A stretch of 5,451 nt of DNA from Actinomycetota bacterium (GTDB lineage Bacteria; Acidobacteriota; Blastocatellia; Chloracidobacteriales; Chloracidobacteriaceae): assembly GCA_013298335.1 (NCBI GenBank), contig JAAFHI010000300.1, forward strand, positions 1 through 5,451. The letters are read 5' to 3'. A program made the translations under genes and the position numbers. Each line of letters begins with the position of its first letter. The stretch's first letter is position 1. The notes beneath the pieces were generated by a model, which saw only the letters and a list, made by a program, of their open reading frames with translations, ran no database searches and was not told the origin of the DNA. This document shows, piece by piece, positions 1-5,211 of the stretch.

Positions 1-816
1 CCCATCTGCGCGGTTGACGCCGAACTGCGTGGGACGGCGCAGGCGGTGGTCCGGCTGGCCAGCCGCGTCGAGCCGGACTGGGTTCTGGAACTCTTTTTCG
101 ACGACATCGAGGAATTCGACATCCATGAATGGAATACAACAACGGAAAGAGTCATCCGGCGGCGCGGCTGGTCGTTCAACGGCATCCTGTTCGAGGAAAA
201 GCAGGTTCAGGAACTCGACTTCGAACGCGCGGGCGAGGTGCTGGCGGCGGAAATCGGGCGGCGCGGCTGGCGTTCCTTTGCCGACGGCGATTCGGTTACC
301 CGCCTTTTGAACCGGATCGGCTTTCTGGCGCGGCATTTTCCCGAGGCGGGGATTCCGGAAATGACCGAGGAGCGCATTCTCGAAGCCATGGGTCGGCTGT
401 GTCGGGGCAGCGTCCGGGTCGGCGAAGTCAAAGCGGCTTTGCGCGGCGGGCTGGAATCGGAACTTCTGGCCGGACTTTCAAATGAACATCGTCGGCTGCT
501 CGACCGCGCCGCTCCGGAATTTCTGACGCTCGGGAATCGCCGCCGGGCCAGAATCGCCTACGAAGCGGATCAGCCGCCCTTCGTGGCGTCGCGGTTGCAG
601 GATTTTTTCGGCATGACTGAAACGCCGCGCATCGCCGAGGGGCGGGCGCAACTGGTTCTGCACCTGCTGGCCCCGAACAACCGTCCGGTGCAGGTCACGA
701 CCGATCTGAAGGGATTCTGGGAGCGGGTCTACCGGGAACTGCGCCCGCAGCTCAGTCGGCGCTATCCGCGACACGCCTTCCCCGAAAACCCGCTCGCACC
801 GGTTTCAGGCAAGTAA
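1..816 (+). CDS. hrpB: ATP-dependent helicase HrpB, C-terminal part (5' end outside window)
   Basis: The frame is open from the first base, so this is the last 271 codons of a longer gene; complete HrpB proteins are usually about 800-850 residues. The helicase motor domains lie outside the window. Visible here are the end of the helicase-associated region and the HrpB-specific C-terminal domain. Its signature runs PPFVASRLQDFFGMTETPRI, then AEGRAQLVLHLLAPNNRPVQVTTDL, KGFWERVYRELRPQL and RRYPRHAFPENPL. This matches the family pattern of an LQ-x-FG-x-ETPRI block, LLxPxxRPVQVTxDLxxFW and RYPxHxWPxDP. HrpB is a DEAH-box family helicase presumed to act on RNA in the cytoplasm; its physiological substrate is poorly defined. 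The GTG at 46 is an internal codon, because the reading frame and the domain homology extend upstream of it. The stop (TAA, 814-816) lies inside the end of the convergent maf gene. Family assignment is strong; the specific role is not known. Confidence 0.9.
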   Translation, partial: PICAVDAELRGTAQAVVRLASRVEPDWVLELFFDDIEEFDIHEWNTTTERVIRRRGWSFNGILFEEKQVQELDFERAGEVLAAEIGRRGWRSFADGDSVTRLLNRIGFLARHFPEAGIPEMTEERILEAMGRLCRGSVRVGEVKAALRGGLESELLAGLSNEHRRLLDRAAPEFLTLGNRRRARIAYEADQPPFVASRLQDFFGMTETPRIAEGRAQLVLHLLAPNNRPVQVTTDLKGFWERVYRELRPQLSRRYPRHAFPENPLAPVSGK

Positions 817-1368
817 TTCGTCAATCAGCCGCTGGACCGTGGTGGCCGGCAACCCCACGACGTTGAGGTAGTTGCCGTCGATGCGCGAGATTTTCGTCCC
901 GGCGATGCCCTGAATGCCGTAGGCCCCGGCTTTACCGAACGGCTCGCCGGAGGCGATGTAATTCGCAATCCATTTCTCGTCGAGTTTCTCGAACCAGACC
1001 TTCGTCACTTCGCAGGCGGTGCGGATTTCGCCGTCGGCGGAGCGCCGGACCGCCACACCGGTCAGGACGTCGTGGACCCGCCCCGAAAGCAGCCGGAGCA
1101 TGCGCCCGGCGTCGTCGGCGTCTTCGGGTTTGGCCAGAATTTCCCCGTCGGCGACGACCGTTGTGTCCGCGCCGATGACGAGCGAATGGCCGACAACCTC
1201 GATGGCGGCGGCTTTTTCACGCGCCAGACGCAGGACGTAGTCTTCGGGGGATTCACCCGGACGGAGGGATTCGTCCACGTCGGAGGGGATGACCTCGAAC
1301 TGGAATCCGGCGGTTTTCAGGATTTCGATGCGGCGCGGGGAAGCGGAAGCGAGTATGAGTGTGGTCAT
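805..1368 (-). CDS. maf: Maf family nucleoside triphosphate pyrophosphatase (YhdE-like, dTTP/UTP type)
   Basis: The predicted protein has 187 residues, a normal length for Maf. Family motifs in order: SASPRR near the N-terminus (residues 8-13), DVDES (30-34), the REKA segment (50-53), GADTTVV with the conserved catalytic Asp68, KP (80-81), LSGRVHDVLTGVAV (94-107), and the C-terminal block GKAGAYGIQG (145-154) followed by IDGNYLNVVGLP. Maf proteins hydrolyse non-canonical or selected NTPs to the NMP and pyrophosphate, acting as cytoplasmic house-cleaning enzymes and sometimes affecting septum formation. SPRR together with KAGAYGIQG resembles the E. coli YhdE branch (dTTPase/UTPase) more than the YceF branch; this is inference from motifs. 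I chose ATG at 1368 because the SASPRR motif normally lies within the first 10-15 residues. An in-frame TTG at 1383 would add five residues (start NDIP). Neither start has a clear Shine-Dalgarno. The gene converges on hrpB and overlaps it by 12 bp. Confidence 0.93.
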   Translation of the reverse strand: MTTLILASASPRRIEILKTAGFQFEVIPSDVDESLRPGESPEDYVLRLAREKAAAIEVVGHSLVIGADTTVVADGEILAKPEDADDAGRMLRLLSGRVHDVLTGVAVRRSADGEIRTACEVTKVWFEKLDEKWIANYIASGEPFGKAGAYGIQGIAGTKISRIDGNYLNVVGLPATTVQRLIDELLA

Positions 1369-1487
1369 TGGTATGTCGTTCAAATCCGGTTGCAGCCTTC
1401 AAAACGGCTTTTTCAGATGGGAAAACACCGGCGGAGCCGATTTTCTGGGTGTTTACCGGGAAAAACCTCGAACCGCCAGTTGGAAAA

Positions 1488-1516
1488 TTGACACTGGTGA
1501 ACCGGGACAATAACAT
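1488..1516 (+). promoter_or_regulatory. Predicted sigma70-type promoter of the rodZ-like gene
   Basis: A perfect -35 hexamer TTGACA (1488-1493) is followed by a 17-bp spacer and a -10 hexamer TAACAT (1511-1516, four of six matches to TATAAT). It points towards the rodZ-like gene. Transcription would begin near 1523, giving a leader of about 77 nt before the GTG start at 1600. It is the best promoter-like element in the window. Start-site mapping has not been done, so it remains a prediction. Confidence 0.65.
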
Positions 1517-1586
1517 CGCCAATTCATCAAAGGCGCATTCATCGCGTACTTTTCTTCCGACCGAAACTTCCGAACCAACGAAATCT

Positions 1587-1602
1587 GGAGACGGACCCTG
1601 TG
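1587..1602 (+). promoter_or_regulatory. Shine-Dalgarno and GTG start of the rodZ-like gene
   Basis: GGAG at 1587-1590 sits nine bases before a GTG codon at 1600-1602. The GTG start puts the conserved helix-turn-helix (LGQELKQLREAKKISLEEI) at residues 4-22, where RodZ-type proteins normally begin, so the ribosome site and homology agree. Confidence 0.65.
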
Positions 1603-2433
1603 GCGAGCCTGGGCCAAGAACTCAAACAATTGCGCGAGGCGAAAAAAATCTCACTCGAAGAGATTTCCCAAATCACGCACATCAGCATTCGCTTTCTTCA
1701 ATCCATCGAACGGGACGACTACAAGGAACTCCCCGGAGAAATCTACAACCGGTCGTTCATCAAGCGGCTGGCGAAGGCCGTCGGCTACGACGAAGCCCGC
1801 GCGATTCAGATGTACGAGCGGCAGGTCGGCGGGAACTTCATTCCCAACGAGGCCCAGGTCAATGAAATCACCGAACTGCCGGCCCCGTCGCGCGTGGGCG
1901 GGAACGCGCTGGTCTTCGGCCTCGCGGTCGCGGTGGTCGTGCTGGTGATCGGCGGTTTCTGGTACGCCTTTCCCGACTGGTGGAAGGTGTTCAAATTCGG
2001 GTCCGGCGGCGCGAAGGTTTCAGGTCAGAGCAACCCCGAACCGGTCGAACCCAAGCCCGTGACCCCGACCCCGCCGGTCACCCCGCCGCCCGTCACCGGG
2101 ATCGCCCTCGAACTGAACGCTTCGGCAAGTTGCTGGACCAGTATCCAGACCGACGACGCCAAGGCCGAAACGATCATTTTGAAGACCGGCGACGTCAAAC
2201 AGTACCAGGCGAAGGACAAACTGGTGGTTTCCATCGGCGCGCTGTCCGCCGTATCCATCAAGCTCAACGGGCAATCCGTCAGACTGCCTTCCCGCGACGG
2301 ACTCAGCGCCAAGAAGGTCGTGATTTCAAACGAAACGGTGAAATCCATCCTCGACGGGACGGCCCAGCCGGAACCCGTGAGCGGGAAACGGAGAAATACC
2401 AGTGGTCAGCGGTCAGTAGTCAGTGGCCAGTAG
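1600..2433 (+). CDS. rodZ: RodZ-like protein: HTH domain, one membrane span, periplasmic DUF4115-type domain
   Basis: The 277-residue protein has the full RodZ architecture. Residues 4-66 form an HTH_25-type domain: LGQELKQLREAKKISLEEI, then ITHISIRFLQSIERDDYKELP and GEIYNRSFIKRLAKAVGYD. A hydrophobic span covers about 103-123 (ALVFGLAVAVVVLVIGGFWYA). A Pro-rich linker runs 145-166. A beta-rich DUF4115-like domain follows at about 167-250, with the conserved 'SCWTSIQTDD' and 'LKTGDVKQYQAKDKLVVSIG' pattern. In E. coli, RodZ ties MreB filaments to the membrane and helps keep rod shape; the HTH binds MreB. That role is inferred here from architecture, and mreB is not in the window. The gene has its own promoter-like element upstream (TTGACA/TAACAT). 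The last ten residues (268-277, SGQRSVVSGQ) and the TAG stop are encoded by a heptamer repeat array, so the C-terminus is probably a recent unstructured extension. The next gene is convergent. Confidence 0.88.
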   Translation: MASLGQELKQLREAKKISLEEISQITHISIRFLQSIERDDYKELPGEIYNRSFIKRLAKAVGYDEARAIQMYERQVGGNFIPNEAQVNEITELPAPSRVGGNALVFGLAVAVVVLVIGGFWYAFPDWWKVFKFGSGGAKVSGQSNPEPVEPKPVTPTPPVTPPPVTGIALELNASASCWTSIQTDDAKAETIILKTGDVKQYQAKDKLVVSIGALSAVSIKLNGQSVRLPSRDGLSAKKVVISNETVKSILDGTAQPEPVSGKRRNTSGQRSVVSGQ

Positions 2434-2437
2434 TCAG
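2403..2437 (+). repeat. Degenerate heptamer array, 5 units of TGGTCAG
   Basis: Five contiguous 7-bp units read TGGTCAG, CGGTCAG, TAGTCAG, TGGCCAG, TAGTCAG. The fifth unit supplies the TAG stop of the rodZ-like gene (2431-2433). The same unit recurs in opposite orientation at 2738-2807. The left array is shorter and more diverged (four of five units differ from consensus), suggesting it is older or not maintained by recent slippage. Confidence 0.9.
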
Positions 2438-2548
2438 TAAGCCGGCGAAGGCTGGCGAAAGACCGTTCGCCTCGGATAAAGCGAGTCTTCGAGCGGAGTC
2501 CGAGGAATCGGGCGTCATCCGAGGAAACCGAAGTCACCGGATTCCGGA

Positions 2549-2591
2549 AAAAAATGACGTGGGAGAAGCATCTTCTCCCACGTCATTTTTT
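2549..2591. terminator. Bidirectional intrinsic terminator, perfect 20-bp stem
   Basis: Bases 2549-2568 and 2572-2591 are perfectly complementary around a three-base loop (CAT, 2569-2571). The core stem ATGACGTGGGAGAAG is bordered by six A on the left and six T on the right. The U-tract therefore follows the stem on both strands. It lies between two convergent genes, about 115 bp past the rodZ-like stop and about 215 bp past the SH3b gene stop, so it can end transcription from either side. Confidence 0.9.
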
Positions 2592-2644
2592 GTGGCTCCC
2601 GTTCGCCGTTCGCCGGAATGTCCTTTTTCTTGACCGGTTTTCGG

Positions 2645-2694
2645 GGCTATTGGGTTCCCTCCCCATAGCCTCGCCAAAGCGCTCCGGCTATGGG
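2645..2694. other. Overlapping alternative hairpins
   Basis: CCCATAGCC (2662-2670) can pair with GGCTATGGG downstream (2686-2694), a 9-bp stem whose loop contains an inner CGC-CAAA-GCG hairpin (2672-2681). The same middle arm can instead pair upstream with GGCTAT-x-GGG (2645-2654), using a six-base loop and one mismatch. The two folds are mutually exclusive. There is no U-tract directly beside either stem, so they are not simple terminators. They may be a remnant of a dispersed palindromic repeat. Confidence 0.55.
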
Positions 2695-2737
2695 CTAAGT
2701 TCTTTAAAATCAATTCTTTGTAATGAGAGTTTTTTTT

Positions 2738-2807
2738 CTGACCACTGACCACTGACCACTGACCACTGACCACTGACCACTGACCACTGACCACTGACTA
2801 CTGACCA
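2738..2807 (-). repeat. Heptamer tandem array, 10 units of CTGACCA (TGGTCAG on the minus strand)
   Basis: Ten contiguous 7-bp units are present. Units 1-8 and 10 are perfect CTGACCA; unit 9 (2794-2800) is CTGACTA. The array begins right after a T8 run and ends against the stop codon of the SH3b gene (CTA on +, 2808-2810). On that gene's coding strand the order is stop, TGGTCAG, TAGTCAG, then eight TGGTCAG. The near-perfect units suggest recent expansion by slippage. The length is not a multiple of three per unit, so translation of the array cycles through frames with a seven-residue period. Confidence 0.93.
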
Positions 2808-3872
2808 CTACTTCCGCTTCTTGTTCGGGAAACCGGGAACGTTCTGCGGTTGTCCGGCGATGACCTTGGCGACCGACCAGGTGTTTTCCAACAGGGAAGC
2901 CTGATATTCGGCCTTGAACGGCTTGCCGTCCTTTTCCATGAGGGAAAGCGTGAACAGCGTGTTGGTTTCCGATTCGGTCTTGTAGAGAATCGGGTACATC
3001 CCGCGCAGGTTCATTTCGTAGAAGGCCGAGGTGTAGTTGTCGGCGGTCGGGTCCCAGCGGACGACGTAGATCCGGTCGAAATCGACGTTGTCGCTGTTGA
3101 ACGACTGCTTGTCGACGATGAAGTAGTTCTTCTGAATCTTGCCGTGCTTGTCGAGCGTGCCGCCGAAGGGAATGGCGGCGACGGTCTTGCGTCCCGAACC
3201 GATCAGCCCGGCGATTTCGTCGGGTTCGACGATTTCAATGGACCCGCCGTAGACCCAGCCCGCCCGGAAGACGGATTCCTCGGGGAAGCGGGCCAGATAC
3301 CAGTAATCGTATTTCGGGCCGGTGTCATCGGCATCCGGGTCTTCCTTGACGTTTTCCTTCTGCGGCGTGGTCGGCGGTTTGTATTCGAGCCGTACCCGTT
3401 TGAGGATATCGAAGGTCACGCCGCTTTTGAGCACCGTCACGACTTCCGAGTCGCGACCGGGCTGCATCCGGAGCCGGGTTTCCTTGCGGAGTTTGCCGCC
3501 GATCTGCGCCGGGATGTCGGCGTTTTCCTTCGCCAGCTTGAGGCACTGGTCGAGGACCTTGCGGTTGACGATGTGCCGCGCCTCGACCCAGCCGGTTTTC
3601 AGTTCGCCGCCGGGTTTGGTGACCCGGACCCAGTCAACCCCGTTCACGTTGGCCCGAAAATAGATATCGACGGCATCGCCCCGCTTCAACTGGCCGATCC
3701 GGTTGGCCACGAGCGCGGTCGAATTGAGAACATCGACTCTTTCGTTGATGATGACGCCTTCGTCGATTTTATTGGCGGTTTCGCGACAGCCCGTTTGCGT
3801 CAGACTGAAGAGAAAAGCCGCAAGAACAAGGATGGTGGCGAAGGACCGGGTCGTGAATTTTGGGCGTAACAT
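2808..3872 (-). CDS. Secreted SH3b-domain protein, probable lipoprotein
   Basis: From ATG at 3872 the protein has 354 residues. The N-terminus has a basic stretch (KFTTR), a hydrophobic core (about 11-24) and SLTQTGC with Cys29. This looks like a type II signal, but Gln occupies the -3 position where Leu is usual, so lipidation is likely and not certain. Two bacterial SH3-like domains follow. The first spans about 42-102 and ends GWVEARHIV. The second spans about 127-216 and ends GWVYGGSIEIV; it is interrupted at about 165-187 by a Pro/acidic insert (PPTTPQKENVKEDPDADD). The C-terminal 135 residues (YFIVDKQSFNSDNVDFDRIYVVRWDP and onward) match no family I can name. The tail is basic (NKKRK). 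Such domains commonly bind peptidoglycan or peptides; a periplasmic or outer-envelope role is inferred. The frame stays open upstream to 3980, but only the start at 3872 places the signal peptide at the N-terminus. No Shine-Dalgarno is evident. The stop abuts the heptamer array. Confidence 0.82.
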   Translation of the reverse strand: MLRPKFTTRSFATILVLAAFLFSLTQTGCRETANKIDEGVIINERVDVLNSTALVANRIGQLKRGDAVDIYFRANVNGVDWVRVTKPGGELKTGWVEARHIVNRKVLDQCLKLAKENADIPAQIGGKLRKETRLRMQPGRDSEVVTVLKSGVTFDILKRVRLEYKPPTTPQKENVKEDPDADDTGPKYDYWYLARFPEESVFRAGWVYGGSIEIVEPDEIAGLIGSGRKTVAAIPFGGTLDKHGKIQKNYFIVDKQSFNSDNVDFDRIYVVRWDPTADNYTSAFYEMNLRGMYPILYKTESETNTLFTLSLMEKDGKPFKAEYQASLLENTWSVAKVIAGQPQNVPGFPNKKRK

Positions 3873-4042
3873 GGTTGAATATGAAGGAAATAGAGGATTC
3901 GACCGGTGGAGTCGGGGTCGGTTGCCTGTGATGTCATCTGGAATGAACCCGAAACTACCCCATGCGCCACGCCAACGCAACCGCCCCGGCTTGCATCAGT
4001 CGGGGGTCTGCACGTAGTGTTCCGGTTTCTTTTCATTTCTGG

Positions 4043-4077
4043 AATCGTTCCGTTCGGAACGGTTTACGCATTTTTTT
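4043..4077 (+). promoter_or_regulatory. Leader hairpin followed by T7 upstream of ddl
   Basis: CGTTCC (4046-4051) and GGAACG (4056-4061) form a six-bp stem around GTTC, extended outwards by a T-G and two A-T pairs (4043-4064). Seven T follow at 4071-4077, immediately before the Shine-Dalgarno. The layout resembles an intrinsic terminator or attenuator in the ddl leader, but the six-base gap between stem and T-run weakens this. It could also be a chance palindrome or an operator in the divergent region. Confidence 0.4.
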
Positions 4078-4078
4078 C

Positions 4079-4091
4079 GGAGGCGGGTGTG
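4079..4091 (+). promoter_or_regulatory. Shine-Dalgarno and GTG start of ddl
   Basis: GGAGG (4079-4083) lies five bases before GTG at 4089-4091. The open frame continues upstream to 3906, but the residues encoded there show no ligase homology, whereas [21 protein letters not shown] begins exactly as Ddl proteins do. This site therefore fixes the start. Confidence 0.85.
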
Positions 4092-5189
4092 GCCAAAAAA
4101 TTACGGGTCGGGGTGGTTTTCGGCGGACGTTCCGGCGAGCACGAAGTTTCGCTGCGGTCGGCTGAATCCATTCTCAAGGCGTTGGACAAACGCAAATACG
4201 AAGTCGTTCCAATCGGCATTACGAAGCAGGGAAACTGGCTGAAGGCCGGCGAGGCGCAGAAACTGCTTCCCGGCGAGGTGATTTCGGGCGGAAGCGTCGG
4301 GCTGACGATGGTCGGCGACCCGACCCGGTCGCCGCTGCTGCGGACCGATGGCGCCGGCGCGGTTGCCGAGGAAAAAATCGACGTGATTTTTCCGGTCCTC
4401 CACGGGACCTACGGCGAGGACGGCACGATCCAGGGCCTTTTTGAAATGGCGAACATTCCCTACGTCGGCTGTGGTGTGCTGGCGTCCGCCGCCGGGATGG
4501 ACAAGGTCATCATGAAGCACCTGTTCCGCGAAGCCGGCCTGCCGATGACGGATTTCATCTGGTTCACCCGCCGGCAGTGGGAAAGCAATCCGAAAAAGGT
4601 CATCGCGGCGGTCGTTCGCGAAATCGGGTTTCCGGCCTTCGTCAAACCGGCCAATCTCGGTTCGTCGGTCGGTATCAGCAAGGTCAAGACCAAGGCCGAC
4701 ATTGAACCGGCTATCGAACTCGCGGCGAAGTTTGACCGCAAGATCCTCATCGAGCGTGGCGTGAACGCCCGCGAAATCGAGGTAAGCGTGCTCGGCAACG
4801 ACGAACCGACGGCGAGCCTGCCGGGGGAAATCGTGACCGGGGCGGAATTCTACGATTACGCCGACAAATACAGCGCGGCCAGCCACTCCGAAACCGTCAT
4901 CCCGGCCAAACTGACCGCCGGACAGATAAAAAAAGTGCAACAGATGGCCGTTCGGGCGTTTCAGGCCATTGACGGCTCGGGGCTCGCCCGCGCCGACTTC
5001 TTCCTGACCCGCGACACGAAGGAATTGCTGATTAACGAAGTCAACACGCTGCCCGGCTTCACGAGCATCAGCATGTATCCGAAGATGTGGGAAGCCAGCG
5101 GGCTGCCGTTCCCGGCGCTGCTTGACCGGCTGATTGAACTCGCCCTCGACCGACATCGCGAAAAATCGCGCAACGTGACCAGCCTTTAG
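4089..5189 (+). CDS. ddl: D-alanine--D-alanine ligase
   Basis: This cytoplasmic ATP-grasp enzyme joins two D-alanines with ATP to make the dipeptide that MurF adds to the peptidoglycan precursor. The 366-residue length is close to E. coli DdlA and longer than DdlB (306), with extra residues around 45-95. Motifs: [11 protein letters not shown] (11-21, Glu17 matching DdlB Glu15), [15 protein letters not shown] (105-119), [14 protein letters not shown] (126-139), [14 protein letters not shown] (186-199), the omega-loop FYDYADKY (254-261, Tyr261 matching DdlB Tyr216), RADFF (301-305, Arg301), and the metal-binding [13 protein letters not shown] (316-328, Glu317, Asn319, Ser328). The retained omega-loop Tyr indicates D-Ala-D-Ala and not the VanA-type D-Ala-D-Lac activity. 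The start is GTG at 4089 with GGAGG five bases upstream. A hairpin plus T-run lies in the leader. The divergent neighbour is the SH3b protein; a VWFA-type gene begins 22 bp downstream and may be cotranscribed. All key residues appear intact. Confidence 0.96.
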   Translation: MAKKLRVGVVFGGRSGEHEVSLRSAESILKALDKRKYEVVPIGITKQGNWLKAGEAQKLLPGEVISGGSVGLTMVGDPTRSPLLRTDGAGAVAEEKIDVIFPVLHGTYGEDGTIQGLFEMANIPYVGCGVLASAAGMDKVIMKHLFREAGLPMTDFIWFTRRQWESNPKKVIAAVVREIGFPAFVKPANLGSSVGISKVKTKADIEPAIELAAKFDRKILIERGVNAREIEVSVLGNDEPTASLPGEIVTGAEFYDYADKYSAASHSETVIPAKLTAGQIKKVQQMAVRAFQAIDGSGLARADFFLTRDTKELLINEVNTLPGFTSISMYPKMWEASGLPFPALLDRLIELALDRHREKSRNVTSL

Positions 5190-5211
5190 TGTGAAGGAAT
5201 CCTTTTCCCGA

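Larger units (their letters stand above)
2438..2737. other. Non-coding spacer between two convergent genes, rich in inverted repeats
   Basis: I see no credible gene in these 300 bp; open frames here have no recognisable protein pattern and run into the heptamer repeats. The left half holds a near-duplicated decamer (GCCGGCGAAG / GCTGGCGAAA, 2441-2460), a hairpin GGCGAA-6 nt-TTCGCC (2454-2471), and CTCGGA (2471-2476) that can pair with either of two TCCGAG copies (2499-2504, 2518-2523). The centre holds a strong terminator (2549-2591), flanked by an outer inverted pair ATTCCGG (2541-2547) and CCGGAAT (2613-2619). The right half holds a second hairpin region (2645-2694), an AT-rich stretch (2700-2729) and a run of eight T (2730-2737) directly before the second array. 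Confidence 0.75.

Noticed and set aside
1980..2633. Plus-strand open frame in another phase overlapping the rodZ-like gene
   Set aside because: It is Arg/Pro-rich, lacks motifs, and overlaps the conserved DUF4115-type region read in the true frame.
2534..2794. Minus-strand open frame starting MVSGQWSVVSGQWSVVSGQ
   Set aside because: Its start is a translation of the heptamer array and it continues through the terminator hairpin. It is repeat-derived and not a gene.
2403..2807. Inverted heptamer arrays as terminal inverted repeats of a mobile element
   Set aside because: The spacer encodes no transposase, there is no visible target-site duplication, and the repeats are tandem simple units of unequal copy number.
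2738..2807. CRISPR-like array
   Set aside because: The units are 7 bp and contiguous with no spacers.
2850..3869. Plus-strand open frame (339 codons) opposite the SH3b gene
   Set aside because: Composition is typical of an antisense shadow (Val/Asp/Gly/Arg-rich, no motif), whereas the minus strand gives a signal peptide and two SH3b domains.
3873..3980. N-terminal extension of the SH3b protein to 3980
   Set aside because: It would bury the signal peptide 36 residues inside the protein.
3991..4020. TTGCAT, 18 bp, TAGTGT as a ddl promoter
   Set aside because: Only three of six matches in each hexamer, which is not distinguishable from chance.
3906..4088. N-terminal extension of ddl to an upstream start
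   Set aside because: The extra 61 residues resemble no Ddl sequence, and a good Shine-Dalgarno precedes the GTG at 4089.
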